Origin: a virus
IMG/VR virus record: IMGVR_UViG_3300044635_000484
Span: 1-21,813 of that record
Length of the DNA stretch: 21,813 bases
Strand: one strand, 5' to 3'
The position numbers were made by a program, and so were the translations under genes. Shown in pieces: positions 14,350-20,513 of this stretch. The notes beneath the pieces are model-generated. The model ran no database searches. It saw only the letters and a program-made list of their open reading frames with translations, and was not told the origin of the DNA. Position 1 is the first letter of the stretch. Each line of letters starts with the position of its first letter.

Positions 14350-16542
14350 ATGGCCACCATCGAACAACTTAGCGCGGCGCTTGTAAAGGCAGATGCGGCT
14401 GGCAACACCGCAGACGCAAAAGCGTTTGCTGACGAAATTCGTCGGTTGCGTGCCGTCACTCAGCCAACGCAACCCGCTCAACCGTCAGAAGTTCCGTTTG
14501 GGCGTCGTGCGATTGAGTTCGTGCGGCCCACGGTCGAGGCGCTGGGCGGAGTTGGCGGCGCGGCGCTAGGGACTCCGTTGGGTCCAGTGGGTGCTGTTGG
14601 TGGCGCGGGTCTTGGCTACGGCGCCGCGAAGACGGGTTTGGACGTGTTGGAGACGGCGCTTGGCTACCGTCAAGGCCCACGCACCGCGCTTGAGGCGGTA
14701 GGCGGCGGCGCCAAAGACGTTGCGGTTGGATCCGTGATGGAAGGTATTGGCCGCGGCATCGTTGGCCCTGCCGTGGCCAAGGCTGGCGAGTACGTCAGCA
14801 AGATCAAGAACATCAAATTCGACACCTACTTACAAGCGCTTGACAACAAGGGTGACGACATCATCGCCGCGCTGCGCGGCAAGCCGTCTGCTGTACCGGG
14901 CGCGGCGCCGACTGCTGGCGAGATAGCCGCGCCTGCGGGAAGCGTGCGGTTCTCGGCGCTGCAGTCGCAAGCGTCGAAGGTGCCTGCGATGGCATCGGAT
15001 TACGCCGCGATGGCTGCGCAGACCAACCAGGCTCGGCTGGCGCAGCAGAGTCGGGCAGACGCCAAGTTCCAGGCGGCAGCCGCCAAAGCCAAGGCCAAGA
15101 TCGACCGCGGCCTGACCACCGTAAGCCAGCGCGAAGCTGGCGAAACGTTGTTGGCTGCTGCTGAGGCTGAGAAGGAAGCCGTCAAGAAACAGGTGGTCGA
15201 ACCGGCATACACCAAAGCGTTTGCGGCGGCTGGTGACGACAAGATCGACGTCAGCAACGTCGTCAAAGAAGCCGAGTCGATTCTGAAGCGCAAACTGTCT
15301 ACGTTTGATCCCAGCACTGCACCAGAAACGGTTGGCAAGTTGCTGTCGCTGCAGCCGAAAGCCCCCGCCGCCAAGCCGGTTGGCGCTGGCGTCGTGTCGT
15401 CCAAACTGAAAGCCCCGACGCCTCCTGCCGAAGCGCCTGAAGTGACGTTGGCGCAGCTTGACGACGTGCGCAAGGCCATCAACGCCGACATCGCTGCCGC
15501 CGCACGGTCAAACGACCCGGCAGCAGCCACAACGCTGCGCAACTTGGGCAAGCTGCACAAGTCGATCGATGAGGCGATAGAAGGCAGCGCCACGCTGTCA
15601 GATGAGGCCAAGGGTCTGTACCGCCAGGCGTTGGATACATACCGCACGCAGTACGCACCTCGGTTCAAGACCGGCGTCAATGCCAACCTGTTCAAGCAAA
15701 CGGCGCTCAACGAGCCCAAACTGAACCCGGACGATGTCGTCAAGACGTACTTTCAGCCCAAGGGCGAGCGTGAGGCTCAGCAGTTTGTCACGATGTTCGG
15801 TAAGAACGCCGATGCGTTGAAGGTGGCACGCTCGGGCATTGAAGATCTGTACCGCCGCGAAGTTACAGACGCTGCTGGCCGCGTGACGCCCGAGGCGCAC
15901 GCCAGGTTTGTCAAGAAGTACGCAGACCCGTTGCGCATTCTTGATGAGGCGGGTGTGAACGTCTCGCAACGCCTCGATGTTGTTGCCAAGGACGCTGCTC
16001 GACTGGCCAAGATCCAAGAACTTGCTGAAGCCAGCGGCAACAAACTTGCGCCTCCGCTACCGCCTGGCGCAAACGCGATGGCAGTGCAAAAGCGTATCGA
16101 TGAGCTTACGCAAGGCTTGACGCCTCAGCAAAAGACGCACGTCGGCGCCGTCAAGGAAGACCTGTTGCGAGAGGCCGAGTTCCAGCGCCTTGTCCAAGCC
16201 GGCGCGCAGTCTGAAGTCAAGGTCAAGGGGTTGGGCACAGAGACAGGCAAGGAGTTGGGCCTTCCATTGCCCAACTTCCTGCTGGTGCCCATCACGATCT
16301 TCAACAACGTCTACAAGCGGTTGGCGCTGCGGATGGACGACAAGATCGCGCTGGAGATTGCACGCGAACTCACCAACCCTGCGATGGCCGCCGATTCAAT
16401 TTCCAAGGCCATCCGTCTGCAGGCCGATCGTGCGGCAACTAACCAACTGTTGCCACAGTTTGGTCGCGCAGCAACAATAGGTGCCGGGGTCGAGATCGCG
16501 CCCCGAGCGGAACCGGCAAACTACAACGCCCTTGCACGATGA
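14350..16542 (+). CDS. Large ejection protein, gp16-like position
   Basis: The 730-residue protein begins two bases after the previous stop. Residues 5-35 (QLSAALVKADAAGNTADAKA, then FADEIRRLR) form a short helical-hairpin motif often found at the start of phage internal virion proteins. Residues 64-95 and 116-142 are Gly/Ala-rich hydrophobic segments of glycine-zipper character (AALGTPLGPVGAVGGAGLGY) that could insert into a membrane. The rest is mainly long Ala/Lys/Glu-rich helices, with Pro/Ala linkers near 335-360. No lytic transglycosylase active site is visible. In P22 the third ejection protein, gp16, enters the host envelope. The assignment rests on order, length and the membrane-prone segments. 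Confidence 0.75.
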   Translation: MATIEQLSAALVKADAAGNTADAKAFADEIRRLRAVTQPTQPAQPSEVPFGRRAIEFVRPTVEALGGVGGAALGTPLGPVGAVGGAGLGYGAAKTGLDVLETALGYRQGPRTALEAVGGGAKDVAVGSVMEGIGRGIVGPAVAKAGEYVSKIKNIKFDTYLQALDNKGDDIIAALRGKPSAVPGAAPTAGEIAAPAGSVRFSALQSQASKVPAMASDYAAMAAQTNQARLAQQSRADAKFQAAAAKAKAKIDRGLTTVSQREAGETLLAAAEAEKEAVKKQVVEPAYTKAFAAAGDDKIDVSNVVKEAESILKRKLSTFDPSTAPETVGKLLSLQPKAPAAKPVGAGVVSSKLKAPTPPAEAPEVTLAQLDDVRKAINADIAAAARSNDPAAATTLRNLGKLHKSIDEAIEGSATLSDEAKGLYRQALDTYRTQYAPRFKTGVNANLFKQTALNEPKLNPDDVVKTYFQPKGEREAQQFVTMFGKNADALKVARSGIEDLYRREVTDAAGRVTPEAHARFVKKYADPLRILDEAGVNVSQRLDVVAKDAARLAKIQELAEASGNKLAPPLPPGANAMAVQKRIDELTQGLTPQQKTHVGAVKEDLLREAEFQRLVQAGAQSEVKVKGLGTETGKELGLPLPNFLLVPITIFNNVYKRLALRMDDKIALEIARELTNPAMAADSISKAIRLQADRAATNQLLPQFGRAATIGAGVEIAPRAEPANYNALAR

Positions 16543-16766
16543 TGGACACGCAATCCCTTTTCAACGTCGCCGTCTCCATCGCCGGGTTCCTCGGCGGGTG
16601 GGTGCTCAACAACATCTACCAGACGATTCGGATACTGGACAAGGACGTGCGGCAGATGCCGTTGCACTACGTCACCAAGGACGACTACCATCGGGACATT
16701 GGCGAGATCAAGGACATCTGCCGTCAGATCTTCGCCAAACTCGACGCCAAGGCAGACAAATCCTGA
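16539..16766 (+). CDS. Small N-terminally membrane-anchored protein beside the holin
   Basis: The 75-residue protein begins at ATG 16539, overlapping the upstream stop in ATGATGG; ATG 16542 is an equally possible start. Residues 6-24 (SLFNVAVSIAGFLGGWVLNN) form one membrane segment. A charged helical tail follows with YVTKDDYHRDIGEIKDICRQ and ends AKLDAKADKS. One membrane anchor plus a charged helix is seen in accessory lysis proteins and i-spanins, but it is short for a spanin and no lipoprotein partner is seen. The motif Y-V-x-K-D-D-Y-x-x-D-I-x-E-I-K is familiar from phage lysis regions without known function. Confidence 0.7.
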   Translation: MMDTQSLFNVAVSIAGFLGGWVLNNIYQTIRILDKDVRQMPLHYVTKDDYHRDIGEIKDICRQIFAKLDAKADKS

Positions 16767-16776
16767 AAGGACTGAC

Positions 16777-16947
16777 ATGAACGCAATGATCATTCAAGCG
16801 CTAGTACGCCACCTTTTGACCGCGCTGGCCGGCGGCTTCGCTGTCAAGTACGGCATCGGCAGCGACGTCATGGATGCCATCATCGGCGGTGGCGCTGCGC
16901 TGGCCGGTGTGGGTTGGTCGGTCTACGACAAGCGCAAACAACCGTGA
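16777..16947 (+). CDS. Holin-like protein
   Basis: The 56-residue protein starts at ATG 16777, preceded by GAAAGGA at 16765-16771. Two hydrophobic segments (about residues 8-25 and 32-49) flank a short turn containing GIGSDVMD, and the protein ends with the positive tail YDKRKQP. The second segment is Gly/Ala-rich (AIIGGGAALAGVGW). Size, two membrane segments, basic C-terminus and position just before the endolysin fit a class II-type holin that opens the inner membrane at lysis. Its stop overlaps the GTG start of the endolysin as GTGA. The holin call is by topology and context. Confidence 0.75.
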   Translation: MNAMIIQALVRHLLTALAGGFAVKYGIGSDVMDAIIGGGAALAGVGWSVYDKRKQP

Positions 16948-17306
16948 AGTGGTCGGATTACCCCAGCTTCACGGCTGCCGAGTTCCGTTGCCGCCACTGC
17001 GGCAAGCAGGAGATGAAGCCCGAGTTCATGGGGCGTCTGCAGGCGCTGCGAGACGTCTACAAGCGCCCCATGAGCATCACCTCGGGCTACCGCTGCCCTG
17101 ACCACCCCATCGAGAAGGCCAAAACCGAGCCGGGGATGCACTCGACTGGCCTAGCTTGCGATGTCGGCGTGCAGGGCGCTGACGCCCATGAACTGCTGCG
17201 CCTAGCCATGCACCTAGGCTTCACCGGCATCGGCGTGCAGCAGAAGGGATCGGGGCGATTTATCCATCTGGACTTACGCTCCACGCCGTCGATCTGGTCG
17301 TACTAG
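16944..17306 (+). CDS. Endolysin, peptidase M15 type
   Basis: Starting at GTG 16944 the product has 120 residues (MKWSDYPSFTAAEFRCRHCG...). It shows the M15 zinc peptidase pattern: SGYR at 47-50, HSTGLACDV with zinc-binding His66 and Asp73, and IHLDLR with the third ligand His108. C16-x-x-C19 and C51 are additional cysteines common near the start of this subgroup. Such enzymes cleave peptide bonds in peptidoglycan (D-Ala-D-Ala or L-Ala-D-Glu type) and serve as phage endolysins. There is no signal peptide, so it needs the holin encoded immediately upstream. An upstream in-frame start would give ten extra residues, but the GTGA overlap favours 16944. Its TAG lies in a CTAG shared with the opposite-strand gene. 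Confidence 0.87.
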   Translation: MKWSDYPSFTAAEFRCRHCGKQEMKPEFMGRLQALRDVYKRPMSITSGYRCPDHPIEKAKTEPGMHSTGLACDVGVQGADAHELLRLAMHLGFTGIGVQQKGSGRFIHLDLRSTPSIWSY

Positions 17307-17521
17307 CCTGCAAAGAACAGGGCCAGCGTGCCCATGATGGCCACAAGAGCCGCGGCGAACAAGATCAGACCCGCGGCCTCTTCTTTCCAGTACTCGGGGC
17401 CGTAGAAGTCGGGCTCTTCGCAGCCGAGTTCAGTGCAGCATTCGGCGGCTTGGGGGTGTCGGCCTTGCTGGTCGCAGCCGTTGGGGACTCGCGTGTGCTG
17501 AAGCGGTGATTGTTCGCGCAT
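17303..17521 (-). CDS. Small C-terminally membrane-anchored protein, overlapping frame
   Basis: ATG 17521 is preceded by GGAGG (17531-17527 on the minus strand) with a five-base spacer, giving a 72-residue product. It ends with PDFYGPEYWKEEAAG followed by a convincing membrane segment (LILFAAALVAIMGTLALFF). ECCTELGCEEPD precedes it, with three cysteines. The frame is also open upstream to ATG 17641, which has its own SD (AAGGAG) and overlaps the previous gene's stop as ATGA; that start would give 112 residues. The first part overlaps the zinc-ribbon gene at 17365-17601 in another frame. Its stop shares CTAG with the endolysin stop on the other strand. Function is unknown. Confidence 0.55.
   Translation of the reverse strand: MREQSPLQHTRVPNGCDQQGRHPQAAECCTELGCEEPDFYGPEYWKEEAAGLILFAAALVAIMGTLALFFAG
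17346..17381 (+). terminator. Possible stem-loop ending the rightward block
   Basis: GCCGCGG (17349-17355) can pair with CCGCGGC (17371-17377), and AGA (17346-17348) with TCT (17379-17381) around one bulged C. The loop is 15 bases and the stem is followed by a pyrimidine-rich TCTTTCC in the rightward direction. It lies 40 bases past the endolysin stop, inside a leftward gene. It is the only terminator candidate at the convergent junction, and a weak one. Confidence 0.3.
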
Positions 17522-17601
17522 TCGTACCTCCGATAGGTGTAGCCTTCTCGCTGCCTGGTTTGTAGGACTTCCGTCCATGCCTTGCAAGTGGGACATTTCA
17601 T
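17365..17601 (-). CDS. NrdR-like stand-alone zinc-ribbon protein
   Basis: The 78-residue product starts MKCPTCKAWTEVLQTRQREG and continues YTYRRYECANNHRFSTRE. This is the zinc-ribbon pattern of the N-terminus of NrdR, with C3-x-x-C6 and C28-x3-H32 as likely ligands, R24-R25 before the second pair and R-F-S-T-R-E after it. The ATP-cone domain of NrdR is absent; the remaining 40 residues are Ser/Thr/Ala/Pro-rich and disordered-looking. No SD precedes ATG 17601, which lies inside another frame that starts at 17641, so initiation may depend on ribosomes from that start. It may bind nucleic acid, but this is inference from the ribbon alone. Confidence 0.65.
   Translation of the reverse strand: MKCPTCKAWTEVLQTRQREGYTYRRYECANNHRFSTRESPTAATSKADTPKPPNAALNSAAKSPTSTAPSTGKKRPRV
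17527..17531 (-). promoter_or_regulatory. Internal ribosome-binding site inside the zinc-ribbon gene
   Basis: On the minus strand GGAGG is followed by TACGA and ATG 17521. The site also encodes R-R-Y of the zinc ribbon through CGG and AGG codons. It supports separate initiation of the membrane-anchored small protein in the overlapping frame. Confidence 0.5.
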
Positions 17602-17637
17602 AGGGAAGCACGTCGCGGATGTTGGCGAAGCTGGGGT

Positions 17638-17844
17638 TCATGCGTTGCGCTCCTTCAGCGCGGCCTCAATCTCCTGATGCACATCAGTCAGCCGTTGCAG
17701 TGCCTCCTCCGCAAGCGCGGCGCGGAGAGCGTCAATTGCTTGCCATCGTTCAGGGCGATTTGCCTTTTGCGTGAAGCCCCATTCGTCTGCCATGAACTCC
17801 AACGCCTCCAACGCCTGCTGGGCGGCGGTACGAAGGTCACTCAT
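17638..17844 (-). CDS. Small helical protein with duplicated N-terminus (copy 1)
   Basis: The 68-residue product starts MSDLRTAAQQALEALEFMAD and continues as one or two amphipathic helices (AIDALRAALAEEALQRLTDV). ATG 17844 is preceded by GGAGG and overlaps the upstream stop region (ATGAGTGA); the ATG-like start 18 bases earlier lies within the neighbour's coding end and is less likely. The first 15 residues are identical to those of the gene at 17837-18145, and the DNA of the two starts is 41 of 45 identical. Such short helical proteins are frequent in phage accessory operons. No function is recognised. Confidence 0.7.
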   Translation of the reverse strand: MSDLRTAAQQALEALEFMADEWGFTQKANRPERWQAIDALRAALAEEALQRLTDVHQEIEAALKERNA

Positions 17845-18145
17845 GGTCGTCCTCCGGTTCAATGGGCACCTCGACCAGCGGCTTGCCGCAGTAGCAGCAG
17901 TGCGTCATGCGGTTGTCGGTCGGGGTGCCGTCGTTCAGTTGGAAATAGCGATGCCTGCCGCACGACGCGGCCCACTTGTCGGAATCCTCGTCGCCGTCTT
18001 GGTACCAGTGGCATTCGGTGGGCTGATACAGCGCGGCCCTGAGGTCGGCAAGCGCATCCCTCGTAAGAAGCACATCGTCCTCGCCATTCGCGCAGTTCTG
18101 CAACGCCTCCAGCGCCTGCTGGGCGGCGGTTCTCAGGTCACTCAT
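17837..18145 (-). CDS. Small protein with duplicated N-terminus and C-terminal zinc-knuckle (copy 2)
   Basis: The 102-residue product starts MSDLRTAAQQALEALQNCAN at ATG 18145, which overlaps the previous gene's stop as ATGA and follows GGAG. A helical N-terminal half (to about residue 40) is followed by YQPTECHWYQDGDEDSDKWA and CGRHRYFQLNDGTPTDNRMT, and a final HCCYCGKPLVEVP that looks like half of a zinc-binding site; C-H and C-x2-H pairs earlier could complete it. An acidic tail (PIEPEDDHE) ends it. The N-terminus is shared with the next gene, but the C-termini are unrelated. It may be a small nucleic-acid or protein-binding accessory factor; function is unknown. Confidence 0.7.
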   Translation of the reverse strand: MSDLRTAAQQALEALQNCANGEDDVLLTRDALADLRAALYQPTECHWYQDGDEDSDKWAASCGRHRYFQLNDGTPTDNRMTHCCYCGKPLVEVPIEPEDDHE

Positions 18146-18342
18146 CTCATCCACTCCGGTTTCTTGGGCAGCGGTGCCCAGCCGAGATACCCGCCAACAC
18201 CGGGCTGGTACTGCCCGTAGACGGCCACGCCGCCCTGGGTCAGCAGTTGGACTTTCGCGGACAGCGGGCATGTGTGCAGCGGGCGCCAGAAGTAGTCCTG
18301 ATCCACGGCTGCAGCCCGATCACTGGTGATCTTGACTGTCAT
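18142..18342 (-). CDS. Small protein resembling DUF551-type phage proteins
   Basis: The 66-residue protein starts MTVKITSDRAAAVDQDYFWR and contains P-L-H-T-C-P, then KVQLLTQGGVAVYGQY and LGWAPLPKKPEWM. The order W-x-P-L, K-x-Q-L-L, G-V-A-x-Y-G, W-A-P-L-P resembles the DUF551 type of small phage proteins (W...P-L-P-x-P at the end). Its ATG overlaps the upstream stop as ATGA, and its stop overlaps the downstream start in the same way. The function of such proteins is not known to me. Confidence 0.7.
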   Translation of the reverse strand: MTVKITSDRAAAVDQDYFWRPLHTCPLSAKVQLLTQGGVAVYGQYQPGVGGYLGWAPLPKKPEWMR

Positions 18343-18587
18343 GCCGCCGCCTCTGCTTTGGCGATGGCGGCGCGGGCTTTGCAGCCCCCGCAGTCGTCAA
18401 ATGATCCACAGCTTTCTTTGCACCAGCCTTCGCAATATGTGTCGGCGTAGTGTTTCAGCGCCTCCAGCAGTTCCTGATTCACCGCATGCAGGCGGCGCAG
18501 TTCGGCGGCGGCACATTGTTGCGTACCAGCGTGACAGTTCATTTCAAGTTCATCCGCCAGCCGCAGGGCTTCGGGTTGTGTGGTCAT
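18339..18587 (-). CDS. Small cysteine-rich helical phage protein
   Basis: The 82-residue product starts MTTQPEALRLADELEMNCHA, has a helix AAAELRRLHAVNQELLEALK (residues 26-45), and then a cysteine cluster C52-x3-C56-x3-C60-x5-C66-x2-C69 before an Ala-rich end. The N-terminal A-L-R-L-A-D-E-L-E and the A-A-E-L-R-R-L-H-x-x-N-x-E-L-L-E-A-L-K pattern are common in accessory proteins of proteobacterial phages. The cysteine cluster could bind a metal. AAAGGAG, overlapping the helicase's last codons, precedes the ATG at a usable distance. Function is unknown. Confidence 0.72.
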   Translation of the reverse strand: MTTQPEALRLADELEMNCHAGTQQCAAAELRRLHAVNQELLEALKHYADTYCEGWCKESCGSFDDCGGCKARAAIAKAEAAA

Positions 18588-18590
18588 GCC

Positions 18591-19997
18591 TCACACTCCT
18601 TTTTGCTTCCGGTATTCCTTCACCGCGCTGCGCAGACCGGCCTGCGTAGTCGCCTTCTCGTCCAGCGCCAGAGCCTGCGCCTGGTCGAGGGTGTCCTGGC
18701 ATAGGATGCGATGGCACACCACCGGGGCACCCTGACCCTGCCGGCGCACCCGGGCGTTGAACTGGTCGTACAGGTCAAGGCTCCAGTTCAGCCCGAACCA
18801 CACCAGCGTGCGCCCCTTGTGCTGCAGCCCGTCGATGCCGTGGCCCATGCTCGCCGGGTGGCCGATCATCAGAGGGCAGTCACCGCTCTTCCACCGCTCC
18901 ATCGCGTTGTTCAACTCGCGCTCTGTCTTGCACTCGGTCAGGTTGATCGGCCGCAGCGCCTTGAACCGCTCCATGATCCGCTCTGCGTCTGAGCGGTAAG
19001 CGTAGGCGCACAGCACAGGCGAGCCCTGAGCCTCGTCAAGGATCTCGTCGAGCGCGTCAAGCTTCAACTCATGCACCGGCTCCCACAGCGGCATGCCTGC
19101 GATGGGGTACACCGCGCCGTTGCTGAACTGCAGGCACTTGTTGGTCAGTGCGGCCGAGTTGAACACCTCAATCTCCTTGCCGCTGTCGAGCACGGTGAAG
19201 AACTCGCGCTCCATCTGGTCATACTTGGCCCGCAACTCGGGCGGCATCTCCACCTCGATGTTGTTGACGATGAGGTCGGGCAGCGGGTTGTAGTCCTCGG
19301 CGCTCATCTCCAGCGTGATGTCGCCGATGAGGGTCTTGATGACCGTCTCGGTGTCGTCGTAGGGCACTTCCTTGTAGGGGCCGGCCTTCTTGTAGAACCG
19401 GGTCTTGAACGCGGTCTTGCTGGTGCCTAGGCGCTGCCCCTTGTCCACCACCAGGTACTGCCCGTGCAGATCCTTGTAGCCGTTGGAGGCTGGGGTGCCG
19501 GTCAGGCCGGTGGTCCAGTCAAACTTGTCCAGGATGCGCTTGACCGCTCGCACGCGGTCCGTGGCGCTGTTCTTCATCTTGCTGATCTCGTCCCACACCA
19601 CACCGTTGAACGGCAGCGGCTTGTCCTTGCTCACGTAGTAGGTGTGCAGCGTCTCACCGAGCCACTTGAGGTTGTCGTAGTTCATCAGGTACACGTCAGC
19701 CTCGCGCATCAGCGCCCGGGTGCGCTGGTCCCGCGTGCCGGTGACCATGCTGAAGCGCAGGTGCTTGGTGTGCTCCCACTTCGCGGCCTCCTGGCGCCAC
19801 ACCAGACGGATCACGCGGATGGGGGCGATGATGATCACGCCCCGCAGAAACCGCGTCTTGATCAGGTGCGCGATGGTGGTGAGCGTGACGATGGTCTTGC
19901 CCAGCCCCATGTCCAGCCACATCATCGAATTGACGTGGGTGGACTGGAAGTTGACCGCCTTCTTTTGGTAGTCGTGGAGGAGGTTGGGTGTCAGCAT
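18591..19997 (-). CDS. SNF2-type DEAD-like helicase/ATPase
   Basis: The 468-residue protein has the superfamily 2 motifs in order: LHDYQKKAV near residue 7, Walker A MGLGKT at 30-35, motif Ia IIIAPIRVI, Walker B variant DEIS at 136-139, motif III TGTPASN at 166-172, motif V GHGIDGLQ at 385-392 and motif VI QFNARVRRQGQ at 412-422. This is the compact phage form of SNF2-related proteins, without extra domains. It should be an ATP-driven DNA translocase, probably used in replication or recombination. The ATG overlaps the end of the VRR-NUC gene by seven bases (ATGCTGA), so the nuclease and translocase are probably coupled in expression. Confidence 0.9.
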   Translation of the reverse strand: MLTPNLLHDYQKKAVNFQSTHVNSMMWLDMGLGKTIVTLTTIAHLIKTRFLRGVIIIAPIRVIRLVWRQEAAKWEHTKHLRFSMVTGTRDQRTRALMREADVYLMNYDNLKWLGETLHTYYVSKDKPLPFNGVVWDEISKMKNSATDRVRAVKRILDKFDWTTGLTGTPASNGYKDLHGQYLVVDKGQRLGTSKTAFKTRFYKKAGPYKEVPYDDTETVIKTLIGDITLEMSAEDYNPLPDLIVNNIEVEMPPELRAKYDQMEREFFTVLDSGKEIEVFNSAALTNKCLQFSNGAVYPIAGMPLWEPVHELKLDALDEILDEAQGSPVLCAYAYRSDAERIMERFKALRPINLTECKTERELNNAMERWKSGDCPLMIGHPASMGHGIDGLQHKGRTLVWFGLNWSLDLYDQFNARVRRQGQGAPVVCHRILCQDTLDQAQALALDEKATTQAGLRSAVKEYRKQKGV

Positions 19998-20275
19998 GTC
20001 ATCAACATCTCGTCGACCATGCGCAGCCCAGCGTCCACGTTGTCAATGACGAACACGCTGACCTTGTGCTGCCTCAGCCGGTGATGCTCGCGCTCCTGGG
20101 GCGGCGTGGGCTTCTGGCCCTGGCGCTTGAACTCGCAGAAGAACATGCGCCCGTTGGGCAGCACGAACAGCCGGTCAGGCACCGCGGCGTGCGCTGGCGA
20201 TGTGAACTTGTAGGCCAGCAGCCCGCGCTCACGGGCGTAGCCACAGACCTTCGCTTCGATGTTCTTTTCAAGCAT
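19991..20275 (-). CDS. VRR-NUC domain nuclease
   Basis: The 94-residue protein is a complete stand-alone VRR-NUC domain. It shows an N-terminal helix with E7, YKFTSPAHAAVPDRLFVLPN with Asp34, then MFFCEFKRQGQKPTPPQ with Glu48 and Lys50 (the E-x-K of the PD-(D/E)xK fold) and Gln60. It ends FVIDNVDAGLRMVDEML. VRR-NUC proteins are structure-specific nucleases; small phage versions can act on branched DNA such as Holliday junctions. It lies between DUF3310 and the SNF2 helicase, a common neighbour set in phage replication blocks. The start follows the upstream stop by one base. Confidence 0.9.
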   Translation of the reverse strand: MLEKNIEAKVCGYARERGLLAYKFTSPAHAAVPDRLFVLPNGRMFFCEFKRQGQKPTPPQEREHHRLRQHKVSVFVIDNVDAGLRMVDEMLMTC

Positions 20276-20276
20276 G

Positions 20277-20513
20277 TCAGTACCCGTGCGGCTCGATGCT
20301 GCTGATGTTCAACTCGATCAACTTGTCGATGTAGTGCCGAGCCTTTCGCAAGTCCTCGACACCACCTTTGTCCTTCCACCGCGAGACGTACTTCACCACG
20401 TTACCCTCGAAGTAACCGAGGTTGTTCGCAGCAATGTAGTCCCACGACTGGATCACTTGCTTCTTGTAGTGATCGCCACCGTGTTGCACTTGGTTCACGC
20501 TAAAGCCAGGCAT
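20277..20513 (-). CDS. DUF3310 protein, related to T7 nucleotide kinase gp1.7
   Basis: The 78-residue protein carries the DUF3310 signature QHGGDHYKKQVIQSWDYIAA, then NLGYFEGNVVKYVSRWKDKG and VEDLRKARHYIDKLIEL. Nearly the whole protein is the domain. The T7 member, gp1.7, is a nucleotide kinase that phosphorylates dTMP and dGMP; the short stand-alone form may have a similar role in nucleotide supply, but that is inference. The start codon lies 19 bases inside the end of the polymerase gene in another frame, so translation is probably coupled. Confidence 0.9.
   Translation of the reverse strand: MPGFSVNQVQHGGDHYKKQVIQSWDYIAANNLGYFEGNVVKYVSRWKDKGGVEDLRKARHYIDKLIELNISSIEPHGY

Noticed and set aside
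16699-16776. Upstream extension of the holin-like gene
   Set aside because: The extra 26 residues lie inside the previous gene, are polar and Arg-rich, and ATG 16777 has a good GAAAGGA site.
18146-18271. Upstream extension of the zinc-knuckle small protein
   Set aside because: The extra 42 residues are Arg-rich and overlap the neighbouring gene; ATG 18145 has SD and an ATGA overlap, and its N-terminus matches the paralogue.
19464-20084. Plus-strand ORF opposite the helicase and nuclease
   Set aside because: It spans the boundary of two well-supported opposite-strand genes and has no recognisable motif or ribosome-binding site.
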